Below, one piece after another: positions 18,519 through 28,058 of a DNA stretch of 64,000 nucleotides. The position numbers were made by a program, and so were the translations under genes. The stretch is from Gemmobacter sp. 24YEA27 (lineage in GTDB: Bacteria > Pseudomonadota > Alphaproteobacteria > Rhodobacterales > Rhodobacteraceae): contig NZ_JASJPW010000001.1 in NCBI RefSeq assembly GCF_030052995.1, forward strand, positions 1,664,001 through 1,728,000, read 5' to 3'. Positions within the stretch are counted from its first letter, which is position 1, and every line of letters starts with the position of its first letter. The notes below the pieces were generated by a model. The model ran no database searches. It saw only the letters and a program-made list of their open reading frames with translations, and had not been told where the DNA came from.

Positions 18519-19764
18519 CCGGATCCGGCCCTTCCGCCGGCAGGCGCATCGCGACACGGAAATGGCGGGCGAGCCTTGCGGCCTCGATATTGATGTCATG
18601 GCGGGCAATGACATCGGCCCGCGCCTCGCGCCCCATCCGGGCCAGTACCCCGACCGGCACAGCGGCAAAGCCGCGCATCGCATCGGCCAGCGCATCGGCA
18701 TCCCCTGCGGGCACCAGCCAGCCGGTGCCGGGCGTGACCAGTTCCGGAATGCCGGCAATGGCGCTGGCAATCGCGGGGCGCCCGGCGGCGAAAGCCTCCA
18801 TCAGCACCATCGGCAGGCCCTCGGCGAAAGAGGGCAGCACCAGCGCATGGGCGCGCGCCAGCTCATCGCGGACCCCGGCCTCATCCAGCCAGCCTGTCAA
18901 GGTGATGCGTTCCTCAAGCCCCGCCGCGCGGATCTGCGATTCGATCATCGGGCGCAACTCGCCCTCGCCGATCAGGGTGAGGCGCAGATCGGGCAGATCG
19001 GTCTTCACCTGCGCCATCGCCTCGATCAGCAGCGGAAAGCCCTTTTGTTCCGACATGCGGCCAATGGCCACAAGGCGGCGCGGTCCGGTATCGCGCATCG
19101 GCGCGGGCTCGGGGAAGCGCCAGGTCTCGATGCCGCAATGCACGACCTCGATCGTTGGCCAGTCCTGCACGCCGGCCCAGCGGCAGAGCTGCGCGCGCCC
19201 GAAGGAGGAAATCGCCACCGAGAAATCGGCGCGCGCGGTTTTCTCACCGAGATTATGGGCGCGGGGGGCGTCGAATTCTTCGGGCCCATGCGTGGTGAAG
19301 GAGAAACCCAGACCGCCGATTTCCGCCGCCAGCATGGCGACCGTGGTGGAATTGGTGCCGAAATGCGCGTGGATATGCGGCAGTCGCGCCAGGTGGCAGC
19401 GCCTTGCGACCTCGGCCCCTTCGATCCAGTAGACCAGGTGGCGCAGCCTGCCGCCGGTTCCGGGCGCGCCGCCGGCACCATTTGCGCCGCATTTCAGCGC
19501 CAGTCTGAGGCTGCGCCAGGCCGCGCCCGGACGGCGCAGGGCGAAGGGCAGGGCGCTGCGGATCAGGCGCAACAGCCCGTGTTCCAGCAGATGTTCGGTG
19601 CGGCTGTCTTCGGCGATATCGGCGGCCTCGACCAGACCCGCCCGTTCCGAGCGCATGGCGAAACGATGCACCTGCCAGCCCATCCGCTCCAGCGCGTGAA
19701 TCTCGCGGCGGATGAAGGTCTGCGAGGGCAGCGGATAGCTGTTGACCAGATAGGCGAGTTTCAT
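18502..19764 (-). CDS. Family 4 glycosyltransferase (WcaL/AmsK-like)
   Basis: A 420-residue GT-B fold transferase that probably adds one sugar to the lipid-linked repeat unit. The N-terminus MKLAYLVNSYPLPSQTFIRREI is typical of colanic-acid/amylovoran-type GT4 enzymes. The C-terminal domain has RLVAIGRMSEQKGF and the donor-binding region ALVLPSFAEGLPMVLMEAFA, including the EGLPxxxxEA pattern. It is transcribed divergently from the flippase gene at 19959 and converges on the GT2 gene at 17685-18518. The start at 19764 is directly at the family N-terminus. Confidence 0.9.
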   Translation of the reverse strand: MKLAYLVNSYPLPSQTFIRREIHALERMGWQVHRFAMRSERAGLVEAADIAEDSRTEHLLEHGLLRLIRSALPFALRRPGAAWRSLRLALKCGANGAGGAPGTGGRLRHLVYWIEGAEVARRCHLARLPHIHAHFGTNSTTVAMLAAEIGGLGFSFTTHGPEEFDAPRAHNLGEKTARADFSVAISSFGRAQLCRWAGVQDWPTIEVVHCGIETWRFPEPAPMRDTGPRRLVAIGRMSEQKGFPLLIEAMAQVKTDLPDLRLTLIGEGELRPMIESQIRAAGLEERITLTGWLDEAGVRDELARAHALVLPSFAEGLPMVLMEAFAAGRPAIASAIAGIPELVTPGTGWLVPAGDADALADAMRGFAAVPVGVLARMGREARADVIARHDINIEAARLARHFRVAMRLPAEGPDPVSDHG

Positions 19765-19900
19765 GATCCGAATTCATGGCAGCGGCAGCAATGGCCAGGA
19801 TCGGGTGCGGCCGTGCCGCTTGCAAGCGTAAAGCGCCCGGGCCAAAGGGAAGGTGGCAAAGCGTTGCACAGGGGCACTGATGGCGACCCTGCCGACGGTG

Positions 19901-19936
19901 TGACCGACCGGATGACCAGCCGGATGACCGGGCGGG
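19901..19936. repeat. Three imperfect 12-bp tandem repeats
   Basis: TGACCGACCGGA, TGACCAGCCGGA and TGACCGGGCGGG follow one another without gaps in the 194-base divergent gap between the GT4 gene and the flippase. They end about 20 bases before the flippase start and could lie in its leader. The rest of the gap shows no recognisable element. Confidence 0.55.
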
Positions 19937-19958
19937 GCAGGGCAGAAAAGGGCAGATC

Positions 19959-21301
19959 ATGGAACTGACCGGAGGCAAGAGCCTTTTCCGGCGAGCGCTT
20001 GGCGGCGGGGCCTTTGTCGCGGGGTCTTATGTTTTCGCGCAATTCGCCCGGCTGTTGTCGAACCTGGTTCTGACGCGGCTTTTATATCCCGAGGCCTTCG
20101 GGGTCATGGCGCTGGTCATGGTCGTACTGGTCGGCCTTCAGATGTTTTCTGATGTCGGCATCGGCCCGGCCATTTCGCGTTCTGCGCGCGGCGATGACCC
20201 GGATTTCCTGAACACGGCCTGGACGCTGAATGTGTTTCGCGGCGCGGGGCTCTGGGTGCTGACCTGCCTTGTCGCCTGGCCCGCCGCCTGGTTTTACGGC
20301 GTGCCGGAGCTTGCGCTTATGGTGCCGGTCGCGGGGCTGACGCTGCTGATCGGCGGCTTCAACCCGACGCGGATCGACACGGCGAACCGACATCTGCTTC
20401 TGGTGCGGGTGACGCTTCTTGATCTCGCGGCGCAGATCGGCGGCATTGTGGTGATGGTGGGTTTCGCCTGGATCACCGGCTCGATCTGGGCGCTGGTGGT
20501 GGGGGCGGTGGCGCAGGTCCTGCTGAAACTGTGTCTCACTTCGGTCTTCCTGCCCGGGCCTGCCAACTGTTTCCGCTGGGAGCCCGACGCTGCGCGCGAA
20601 CTGGTGCATTTCGGGAAATGGATCCTTGCCTCGACGGCCGCCGGCTTCCTGCTGACCCAGGGCGATAAGGCAGTGCTGGGATCCTGGCTCAGCATGGCCG
20701 ATCTCGGGCACTATAATATCGGCTTTTTCCTCGCCTCCTTCCCGGTGCTGCTGGCGGGGCTGGTGGTGACGCGGATCATGATCCCGATCTACCGCGAGCT
20801 GGGCCCCATGCCGATCCGGCGGGCGCGCGCAAATTGCGTCATTTGCGTTTTGGCCTGACGATCCCGATGCTTTTGGTGATGGGCGCCATGGCGGCGGGCG
20901 GCGACCTGATCGCGGGCGTCTTATACGATGCGCGCTACCAGGATGTGGGCGTGATCATCGCGGCGGTGGCGATGGCGCAGATGCCGATGCTGATCGGGCT
21001 GACCTATGACCAGGCAGCGCTGGCGGCCGGAGACGGGCGGGGCTTTTTCTTCGTCCAGGCGATAAGGGCGGCGTTGCAGACCACGGCGCTGATCATCGGC
21101 GCAGGCTGGGGCGGGCTTGGCGGTGCCCTTTTGGGCCAGGGGCTGGCGCTGGCGCTGACACATCCGTTCCTGATCCGGCTGGCGCGGCGTCACAAGGCCT
21201 GGGATCCGCGCCATGATCTGACGGCTGCCGCGCTGGCCCTGGTGCTGATTATTGCACTTTGCTGGTCCGGGCGTGACGAATTGCTGACATTATTTGGATA
21301 G
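19959..21301 (+). pseudogene. Wzx-like polysaccharide flippase, split by a -1 frameshift
   Basis: The first frame (19959-20858) begins MELTGGKSLFRRALGGGAFV and has about eight membrane helices typical of Wzx/MATE-like oligosaccharide flippases (QFARLLSNLVLTRLLYPEAFG is the family N-terminal pattern). It runs out as IYRELGPMPIRRARAN. The frame carrying the remaining helices ends at 21301. One extra base in the GGGCCCC tract (20801-20807) would read IYRELGPHADPAGARKLRHLRF and join both parts into one protein of about 447 residues, normal for the family. It would move the undecaprenyl-linked repeat unit across the inner membrane. It is the only flippase candidate in the locus, so true loss would be expected to block export. 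Confidence 0.75.
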
Positions 21302-21401
21302 ATATGACGGATGCGTGCTTTTCCGCGCCCCGAAAGCAGCGGCACTTGTGACAGGCGGCGCTGGGCTTATGAAGGGGCAATGCCCGTTGATGACGACGCC
21401 C

Positions 21402-21445
21402 GATTGCGACCCGGACCTGATTGCGACCCGACCCGATTGCGACCC
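21402..21445. repeat. Three copies of an 11-bp repeat upstream of rfbC
   Basis: GATTGCGACCC occurs at 21402, 21419 and 21435, spaced 17 and 16 bases apart, in the leader between the flippase and rfbC. The third copy ends 18 bases before the rfbC start. The spacing would suit a tandem-duplicated leader segment; a protein binding role is possible but unsupported. Confidence 0.5.
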
Positions 21446-21463
21446 CTGAGGAAGACCAGCCAG

Positions 21464-22033
21464 ATGCAGACCGAAGCCACCGCCCTTCCCGAAGTCCTCC
21501 TGCTGACGCCACGCCGTTTTGGCGATGCGCGGGGCTGGTTCACCGAGACGTTCAATGCGCTTCGGATGAAAGAGGCCGGGATCGAAATTGACTGGGTGCA
21601 GGACAACCATTCCTTTTCCGCCGCCAAAGGCACTTTGCGCGGCCTGCATTACCAGTCCGCCCCGCATGCCCAGGACAAGCTGGTGCGCTGCACCCGCGGC
21701 GCGATCCTTGATGTGGCGGTGGATTTCCGCGAGGGCTCGCCCCGTTTCGGCAAATGGGTGGCAGAGGAGCTTTCGGCGGAAAACGGGCGCCAGCTCCTGA
21801 TCCCGCAGGGCTTTTTGCATGGCTTTGTCACCCTGACCCCGGATGTCGAGGTGCAATATAAATGTTCCGACTTCTACGCGCCCGACTGTGATGGCGCCGT
21901 CCGCTGGGATGACCCGGAGATCGGGATTGACTGGGGCCTGGACGGCACTCAGCCGGTTTTGTCAGACAAAGACCAGGCCGCGCCGCTGTTGAAAGATGCG
22001 GGCCGCCCCTTCCGCTTTGAGGTGAAAGCATGA
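21464..22033 (+). CDS. rfbC: dTDP-4-dehydrorhamnose 3,5-epimerase
   Basis: A 189-residue cupin enzyme, third step of dTDP-L-rhamnose synthesis. The conserved GTLRGLHYQ (catalytic His) and [19 protein letters not shown] are present, with FLHGFVTL and the aromatic [24 protein letters not shown]. The ATG at 21464 follows GAGGAAG at a suitable distance; a longer in-frame extension to 21311 contains the tandem repeats and no homology-like sequence. It overlaps rfbB by four bases (ATGA) and leads a coupled C-B-D-A operon. Confidence 0.96.
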   Translation: MQTEATALPEVLLLTPRRFGDARGWFTETFNALRMKEAGIEIDWVQDNHSFSAAKGTLRGLHYQSAPHAQDKLVRCTRGAILDVAVDFREGSPRFGKWVAEELSAENGRQLLIPQGFLHGFVTLTPDVEVQYKCSDFYAPDCDGAVRWDDPEIGIDWGLDGTQPVLSDKDQAAPLLKDAGRPFRFEVKA

Positions 22034-23079
22034 AGCTTCTCGTGACCGGAGGCGCGGGGTTCATCGGATCCGCCGTGGTGCGGCTTGCGGTCTCGCGCGG
22101 GCACAGCGTCGTGAATGTCGATGCGCTGACCTATGCGGCCTGCCTGGAAAATGTCGCGGCAGTCGGCAACACCCCGCTTTATGCCTTTGAACAGGCCGAT
22201 ATAAGGGACCGGGCGGCGCTTGACCGGATTTTCGACGCGCATCAGCCCGATGCGGTGATGCATCTGGCGGCGGAAAGCCATGTTGACCGCTCGATCGACG
22301 GGCCGGGGGATTTCGTCGAAACGAATATCACCGGCACCTATAATATGCTCGAGGCCGCGCGGGCCTCGTGGACGCGCGCCGGCAAGCCTGCGTCTTTCCG
22401 GTTTCACCATATTTCGACCGATGAGGTCTTCGGCTCGCTGCCGCGCGATCCTGCGGTGAAATTCACCGAAGAGACCGCCTATGATCCGCGGTCGCCCTAT
22501 TCGGCATCGAAAGCGGCCTCGGATCATCTGGTGCGCGCCTGGGCCGAGACTTATGGCCTGCCGGTGGTGCTGACCAATTGCTCGAACAATTACGGCCCGT
22601 TCCATTTCCCGGAAAAGCTGATCCCGGTGATCATCCTGAACGCTTTGGCCGGCAAACCGTTGCCAATCTATGGTGATGGCTCGAATATCCGCGACTGGCT
22701 TTATGTCGAGGATCACGCCGACGCGCTGCTGCTGGTTGTCGAAAAGGGCCAGCTGAACCGCAGCTATAATATCGGCGGCGAGAATGAGCGCACCAATCTG
22801 GAACTGGTGCAGACGCTTTGCGCCATCCTGGACCGCAAACGCCCGAAAGGGGCGGGGTCTTACAGCGATCAGATCACTTTCGTGACCGACCGCCCCGGCC
22901 ATGATGCGCGCTATGCGATTGACCCCTCGCGCATCCGTGAAGAACTTGGTTGGCGGCCCTCCGTCACCGTCGAAGAGGGGCTGGAGCGCACGGTCGACTG
23001 GTATCTCGCCAATGAGGCCTGGTGGCAGCCGCTGATGGCGCGGCAGGGCGTGGGCGAGCGGCTGGGGGTTAAGGCATGA
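22030..23079 (+). CDS. rfbB: dTDP-glucose 4,6-dehydratase
   Basis: A 349-residue extended short-chain dehydrogenase, second step of dTDP-L-rhamnose synthesis. The NAD-binding [13 protein letters not shown] is at the N-terminus. [12 protein letters not shown] supplies the catalytic Thr-Asp-Glu set, and [15 protein letters not shown] gives the Tyr/Lys pair. [17 protein letters not shown], the substrate-binding segment, is intact. Both ends overlap neighbours as ATGA. Confidence 0.97.
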   Translation: MKLLVTGGAGFIGSAVVRLAVSRGHSVVNVDALTYAACLENVAAVGNTPLYAFEQADIRDRAALDRIFDAHQPDAVMHLAAESHVDRSIDGPGDFVETNITGTYNMLEAARASWTRAGKPASFRFHHISTDEVFGSLPRDPAVKFTEETAYDPRSPYSASKAASDHLVRAWAETYGLPVVLTNCSNNYGPFHFPEKLIPVIILNALAGKPLPIYGDGSNIRDWLYVEDHADALLLVVEKGQLNRSYNIGGENERTNLELVQTLCAILDRKRPKGAGSYSDQITFVTDRPGHDARYAIDPSRIREELGWRPSVTVEEGLERTVDWYLANEAWWQPLMARQGVGERLGVKA

Positions 23080-23930
23080 AGCTGCTCGTTTTCGGAAAAA
23101 CCGGCCAGGTCGCGACGGAATTGCAGCGCCGTCTGCCGGCGGGGGTTCAGGCGGTGTTCCTGGGCCGCGATCACGCGGATCTTGCGGATACGGCCTCTTG
23201 CGCGGCCGCGATTGCCGACGGGCGGACCGAGGCGGTGATCAATGCCGCCGCCTGGACTGCGGTCGACAAGGCCGAAAGCGAGGAGGCGCTGGCGAGCGTG
23301 GTCAATGGGGACGCGCCCACCGCAATGGCCGATGCCTGCGCGAAAGCGCAGATCCCCTTTCTGCATATCTCGACCGATTACGTCTTTTCGGGCCAGGGTG
23401 ACCGTCCCTTCCGCCCCGAAGATCCGGTCGCACCGCTCGGCGCCTATGGTCGTTCAAAGCTGAAAGGTGAGGAGGGCGTGCGCGCCGCCGGCGGACAGCA
23501 TCTGATCCTGCGCACCTCCTGGGTGTTCTCTTCCCATGGCGCGAATTTCGTGAAGACCATGCTGCGGCTGGGCCGTGAGCGTGACCTGCTGAAGGTCGTG
23601 GCCGATCAGCATGGCGGCCCGACCCCGGCTTCGGCAATCGCCGACGCGCTGCTGTTGGCCGTGCAGGCGATGAAGGCGGGTGCCCCGGGCGGCACGCATC
23701 ACTTCTCTGGCGCGCCAGATGCGAGCTGGGCGGATTTCGCTCGCGAGATCATGACCCGTGCCGGCCTTTCCTGCCGGATCGAGGGTATCCCGACCCGCGA
23801 TTACCCGACCCCGGCGCAGCGGCCGCTGAATTCGCGGCTGGACTGTTCGGCGCTGGAGGCGGCATTCGGCATCCCGCGCCCCGACTGGCGGAGCGGGCTT
23901 GATGAGGTTCTGAAGGAGCTGGCAGCATGA
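23076..23930 (+). CDS. rfbD: dTDP-4-dehydrorhamnose reductase
   Basis: A 284-residue NADPH-dependent reductase, last step to dTDP-L-rhamnose. It opens [16 protein letters not shown], the Rossmann loop of RmlD proteins, and contains [22 protein letters not shown] and [12 protein letters not shown], the last with the catalytic Tyr/Lys region. Length is normal and the gene is coupled to rfbB and rfbA by ATGA overlaps. Confidence 0.96.
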   Translation: MKLLVFGKTGQVATELQRRLPAGVQAVFLGRDHADLADTASCAAAIADGRTEAVINAAAWTAVDKAESEEALASVVNGDAPTAMADACAKAQIPFLHISTDYVFSGQGDRPFRPEDPVAPLGAYGRSKLKGEEGVRAAGGQHLILRTSWVFSSHGANFVKTMLRLGRERDLLKVVADQHGGPTPASAIADALLLAVQAMKAGAPGGTHHFSGAPDASWADFAREIMTRAGLSCRIEGIPTRDYPTPAQRPLNSRLDCSALEAAFGIPRPDWRSGLDEVLKELAA

Positions 23931-24811
23931 CACAGGCCGTGAAACGCAAAGGTATCATTCTGGCGGGCGGTTCGGGCACGCGGCTCTATCCGATCACCAT
24001 GGGCGTCTCAAAGCAGCTGTTGCCGCTTTATGACAAGCCGATGATCTATTATCCGCTCTCGGTGCTGATGCTGGGCGGCATCCGCGAGATCGCGATCATC
24101 ACCACGCCGGACGACCAGACGCAGTTCCAGCGGCTGATGGGCGATGGCAGCCAATGGGGCCTGTCGCTCACCTGGATCACCCAGCCCTCGCCCGATGGCC
24201 TGGCTCAGGCCTATCTGCTGGCCGAAGATTTCCTTGACGGCGCGCCTTCGGCGATGGTGCTGGGCGATAATATCTTTTTCGGCCACGGCCTGCCGGAAGT
24301 GCTGGCCGCGGCGTCTGCGCGCGAGGCCGGCGGTACGGTGTTCGGCTATCACGTCTCTGACCCGGAACGCTACGGCGTGGTTGATTTCGACCGCGACGGC
24401 AATGTGCGGGCGATCATCGAAAAACCGGCCAATCCGCCGTCGAATTTCGCGGTGACCGGGCTGTATTTCCTCGACGGACGGGCATCGGAACTTGCGGCGC
24501 GGGTGAAGCCATCCGCGCGCGGCGAGCTGGAGATTGCGGATCTGCTGGAGATCTACCGGGCCGAGGGCACGCTACGGGTCGAGCGGATGGGGCGCGGCTA
24601 TGCCTGGCTTGACACCGGCACCCATGGCAGCCTGCTCGATGCGGGGAATTTCGTGCGCACGCTGACGCTGCGGCAAGGTCTGCAAGTGGGCTCGCCCGAT
24701 GAAATCGCCTTCCGTGAGGGCTGGATCGACGCGGTGCAACTGGCCGCGCGGGCCAAGCTCTTCGGCAAGAACGATTATGGCCGCTATCTGTCAGAGCTGG
24801 CCACCGACTGA
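23927..24811 (+). CDS. rfbA: Glucose-1-phosphate thymidylyltransferase
   Basis: A 294-residue nucleotidyltransferase, first step of the dTDP-rhamnose pathway and the usual feedback-control point. The N-terminal signature GIILAGGSGTRLYPITMGVSKQ is present in full, followed by YDKPMIYYPLSVLMLGGI and WITQPSPDGLAQA. VLGDNIFFGHG contains the metal-binding Asp, and GYAWLDTGTHGSLL is the conserved C-terminal motif. It is last of the coupled rfbC-B-D-A set; about 225 bases without a convincing gene follow. Confidence 0.97.
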   Translation: MTQAVKRKGIILAGGSGTRLYPITMGVSKQLLPLYDKPMIYYPLSVLMLGGIREIAIITTPDDQTQFQRLMGDGSQWGLSLTWITQPSPDGLAQAYLLAEDFLDGAPSAMVLGDNIFFGHGLPEVLAAASAREAGGTVFGYHVSDPERYGVVDFDRDGNVRAIIEKPANPPSNFAVTGLYFLDGRASELAARVKPSARGELEIADLLEIYRAEGTLRVERMGRGYAWLDTGTHGSLLDAGNFVRTLTLRQGLQVGSPDEIAFREGWIDAVQLAARAKLFGKNDYGRYLSELATD

Positions 24812-25037
24812 GATCCTCCTCCACGTGAATTGCCTGCCGGCTGAGTTGCCCTAAGACTGATATCCCTGGCAGGCGAGCGGGCTGTCCTGTGCTTTCCCTG
24901 CGCAACATTAGGTAATTCTAAACCTGTTATACGGCAATCCTTGCAATATCCCCGCTTCTGCGTTGTTCTGAGGGGTAATAGCCGCGGCCCCAGGTCGGGA
25001 CACGCCGCGTTGCAGGTAGTGTAAGCAGCGGGGACAT

Positions 25038-25226
25038 ATGATAGCAGGATATCTCGCGGTCTCGGTTCTAGTTGCTGGCCTTGCGCTCAGCCTTTCTGTC
25101 CTGGCGGGCCACCCGCCTCTGGCCTGGCTGCTCTGCTATTCCGGGGCAGGGGCTACCTCTCTTATGACGATGGCTTTTTTCCACACAGGCGACTGGGAAG
25201 AGACCTCGGGCGCCGGTGACGCCTGA
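25038..25226 (+). CDS. Small membrane protein (62 residues), unknown function
   Basis: The frame encodes two hydrophobic segments (LAVSVLVAGLALSLSVL and LAWLLCYSGAGATSLMTMAFF) joined by a short loop and ending in an acidic tail. A GGGGA sequence lies a few bases before the ATG. It sits alone in the 870-base gap between rfbA and the ExoY-type gene. I do not recognise a family. The regular two-helix pattern and ribosome binding site support a real gene, but it could be chance in GC-rich DNA. Confidence 0.45.
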   Translation: MIAGYLAVSVLVAGLALSLSVLAGHPPLAWLLCYSGAGATSLMTMAFFHTGDWEETSGAGDA

Positions 25227-25681
25227 CAAACCGCGCGGCGATACGTCTGTTGCCAGGGGGCAGAGCGGCCAGATCTTGCCGATTGTAATAGAATACGAAA
25301 CAACATTTCGGGACTTTTCAGGCGCCTCACCGAAAGCCCGCATGCTTTGTGGCGATCAGCGGCTCCGAATCGCGTCTGGGACTTTGTGTCCTTCGCCGGG
25401 CGCTTCCGGGCCGGAACGTGGCATTTCCGGCGCGAAGACAGGAGTTGCCCCCCTGTCATTGCCAAAAATCTCTGAATTGCGTCGGAATTGTGGTGATCAC
25501 ATGGCGATCATGCTTTTCGCGCCCCGTCCCCATCGGATAAAATGATCCCCGGGGCATTCTGACCGGGTGCTGTAGATGTGGTTAAAAGTTCTGCCAAATT
25601 TTGATGTGGCGACGGTGAATATCGTCACCCGGGGGTCTGTGCTGTGCCTCATTCGACGAATTTGTTGACCGAGCGCTGACA
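25227..25681. other. 455-base noncoding region upstream of the ExoY-type gene
   Basis: This stretch has lower GC than the flanking genes and no convincing coding frame. Near 25594-25610 an inverted repeat GGTGA-ATATCG-TCACC is visible, and ATTCGACGAAT, a perfect palindrome around a central base, lies about 25 bases before the ExoY-type start. These are reasonable operator candidates for controlling the committed step of polysaccharide synthesis, but no known consensus was matched. Confidence 0.4.
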
Positions 25682-26392
25682 ATGTCAATCATTTCAGCAA
25701 AAACCGCCGGGGCTGCGGGCACCGCACCATTGTTGCGAAAAACATCTGACAAAGGCGAGCAGGTGTTGAACCTGCCCGGCCGTGGCGGTGTCTATCGCCA
25801 TGCTTTCAAACGGGTGCTGGATCTGTTCGCCATATTGGCGGCGGTGCCGATTATGGTGCCGGTGGTTCTCGTGCTGGCGATCCTTGTGGCGCGCGATGGC
25901 GGCAGCCCCTTCTACAGTCAGATGCGGATCGGCAAAGGCGGGCGTTCGTTCCGGATGTGGAAGCTGCGCTCGATGGTGGTCGATGCGGATCAGCGGCTGG
26001 AGGCCTGGCTGGCGGTCAATCCCGCGGCGCGTGCGGAATGGGACAGCACGCAAAAGCTGCGCAATGACCCGCGCGTCACCCGGTTTGGCCATTTCCTGCG
26101 TCGCTCGTCGCTGGATGAACTTCCGCAGCTCTGGAATGTCTTCATCGGCAATATGAGCCTGGTCGGCCCAAGGCCGATGATGCTGAACCAGCGCGACCTC
26201 TATCCCGGCACGGCCTATTACGCGCTGCGCCCGGGTGTGACCGGCTACTGGCAGACCGCTGGCCGCAACCGCACGACCTTTGAGGCGCGGGCGGAATATG
26301 ATGCGGTCTATGAGGAACAGCTTTCTCTGATGACTGACCTCGGCATTCTGGCGCGGACGGTGAGCGTGGTGCTGCGCGGCACCGGCTGCTGA
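25682..26392 (+). CDS. exoY: ExoY-type undecaprenyl-phosphate sugar-1-phosphate transferase
   Basis: A 236-residue polyprenyl-phosphate hexose-1-phosphate transferase that starts repeat-unit assembly on the inner membrane. One hydrophobic segment at about residues 48-70 ([21 protein letters not shown]) is the membrane anchor. The catalytic domain has [20 protein letters not shown], the conserved [23 protein letters not shown] and the terminal [15 protein letters not shown]. The short form without extra N-terminal helices matches ExoY rather than WcaJ. The sugar is probably galactose or glucose, which cannot be decided here. Confidence 0.92.
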   Translation: MSIISAKTAGAAGTAPLLRKTSDKGEQVLNLPGRGGVYRHAFKRVLDLFAILAAVPIMVPVVLVLAILVARDGGSPFYSQMRIGKGGRSFRMWKLRSMVVDADQRLEAWLAVNPAARAEWDSTQKLRNDPRVTRFGHFLRRSSLDELPQLWNVFIGNMSLVGPRPMMLNQRDLYPGTAYYALRPGVTGYWQTAGRNRTTFEARAEYDAVYEEQLSLMTDLGILARTVSVVLRGTGC

Positions 26393-26789
26393 AACACATA
26401 TGTCTTTGGGCGGGGCGTTCACCCTGTTTAAAGAATCGCCTGCTGTCCTTTGCGTGGACAGCAAAGACAGCCGTCACAGATTAAGATCATAGTGCTGTCA
26501 ATCTCACGGCGCCGGGACAGATCGGTTCTGAATGCCGAAGCTGCAAGTTCGGTGGACCTGCGGGACCAGAGGCGATTCCACGGCCCGGTTCCTGACATTG
26601 CCTGCCCGTGCATTGAGCAGGTCAGCCGGAGAGGTGAAGGATGTCCGGGTTCTGTGCCGTGAGGTCCAGATCGCGGCCAGCCGTGTTACCGGCTCACGCT
26701 GCACTCAGAAGTATCTGCGACCCAGGCCCCCCGCAACGCCTGGCGCCGATGTGTCCGGCGGAGGGACTGCCTGTCGTTGCAGGTCATCC
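26393..26789. other. 397-base intergenic region between convergent exoY and wzz-like genes
   Basis: The two flanking genes converge here, so no promoter is required. Several short open frames exist, one with a fair ribosome binding site near 26640, but their composition is arginine-rich and irregular, as expected for chance frames. No strong hairpin followed by a T-run was found. I see no supported feature. Confidence 0.4.
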
Positions 26790-28046
26790 TCACCCGCTTG
26801 CGCTGGCCCGCTTGTGATGGCCGGTAGGGTGGATCTCCGGCAAGGCAATGATCGGGCGCAGACCGAGTTCGCGTTCCATCTGCGTCGACGTGCGGATCAC
26901 CGGCCTCAGCAGATCCAGCAGGAAGGCAAGGATCAGCCCGCCGAGCAGCCCCGCAATCGCCCCCGCCGCCACGAACATCTTGCGGCGTGGGCCGTCGGGA
27001 TGCTCGGGCGTGATGGCGCGATCGAGAATGCCGAACCGTTCGCCCTGCTGGCGTTCGGCCAGACGCACCTGAGAATCTGCTTCGGCCAAAGCATCCGAAG
27101 CCTGGTCGAAATTGCGCTGGATCTGACCAAGGTCCCGCTCAAGATCCGCAAGACCGCGTTCCGCCACCGCAACACCCGCAAGCCCGGATTCGATGCCGGC
27201 GGCACGGGTCTTCAGCGCCGCTTGCTGGCCCGCGATCAGCGTGGTCTGATCATCCAACTCGCGCAGACGCTGCCGGTCGGTCGGGCGCAGCGTCTCGCGC
27301 GCCGAGATGCGGCGGCGCTCTTCATCGACCAGCAGCAGATCGCGGTCGAGCCCGCGCAGATCGGTCTCGATGGTGGTCAGCTCTTCGCGCCGCGTCGCCG
27401 ATACCGGCGGCAGCATTTCGGCATTTGCATTGCGCCAGGAGATGATTTTTGCCTCCTGCGCCTGGATCTCGGTGTTCAGAACCGACAGCCGGTCGGAATG
27501 GAAGGTATAGCTTTCGCGCGCCCGTGCGAGCTGGCCCGAGGCCGAGAGATCCACCACGCTTTGCGCCAGATCATTGGCGATGCGCGCCGCATTATCGGCA
27601 TCGCCGAAGGTCGTGCTGATCACCACTGCTGAGACCTGGGTCGGCTGGCCATAGGCGGGGTCGCCCGAAACCTCGACCGTGTCAAACCGGATCGCCGCAC
27701 GCAGGGCGGTCACTTTCGCCTCGGTCGACATCGCGGGCAGGTCGCTGAAGAGCCCGTGCCGTTCGATGATCGCGACCAGGTTCTGCCGCGTCGTCAGCCG
27801 GTGTTGCAGCGATTGCACCAGCTGCGCCGAGCCGGAGGCCTGAGTGGCCTCGGCCGGCTGTCCTGCGACCGGCACCCGGACCTGGGCGGTCTGGATCTCG
27901 ATCGAGGCCCAGGCGGTGTAATTATCGGGGCGGCCTTTGGCGTAAAGCGCGGCCAGCACGACCGCGATCAGCGCGCAAAGCGCGATCATCCAGCCGCGCC
28001 GCAGCAGAAAGCCCAGAAGATCTTCGATATTGCGCAGATGTCCCAT
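26790..28046 (-). CDS. Wzz-like polysaccharide chain-length / co-polymerase protein
   Basis: A 418-residue inner-membrane protein with one helix near the N-terminus (WMIALCALIAVVLAALYA) and one near the C-terminus (MFVAAGAIAGLLGGLILAFLLDLL), bracketing a periplasmic domain with long coiled coils (residues about 165-340). This is the PCP (Wzz/ExoP N-terminal) architecture, without a fused kinase. The start follows GAGGGA eight bases upstream. The separate BY-kinase-like gene lies 12 bases upstream in the same operon, the usual two-gene form of this control module. Confidence 0.87.
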   Translation of the reverse strand: MGHLRNIEDLLGFLLRRGWMIALCALIAVVLAALYAKGRPDNYTAWASIEIQTAQVRVPVAGQPAEATQASGSAQLVQSLQHRLTTRQNLVAIIERHGLFSDLPAMSTEAKVTALRAAIRFDTVEVSGDPAYGQPTQVSAVVISTTFGDADNAARIANDLAQSVVDLSASGQLARARESYTFHSDRLSVLNTEIQAQEAKIISWRNANAEMLPPVSATRREELTTIETDLRGLDRDLLLVDEERRRISARETLRPTDRQRLRELDDQTTLIAGQQAALKTRAAGIESGLAGVAVAERGLADLERDLGQIQRNFDQASDALAEADSQVRLAERQQGERFGILDRAITPEHPDGPRRKMFVAAGAIAGLLGGLILAFLLDLLRPVIRTSTQMERELGLRPIIALPEIHPTGHHKRASASG

Positions 28047-28058
28047 GGTGATCGTCCC

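Noticed and set aside
20294..20695. Minus-strand frames opposite the flippase
   Set aside because: His/Arg/Gln-rich shadows of a membrane protein gene, no independent support.
24812..25037. Possible terminator after rfbA from a CCTGCC/GGCAGG pair
   Set aside because: The arms are only six bases, more than 25 bases apart, and no T-run follows.
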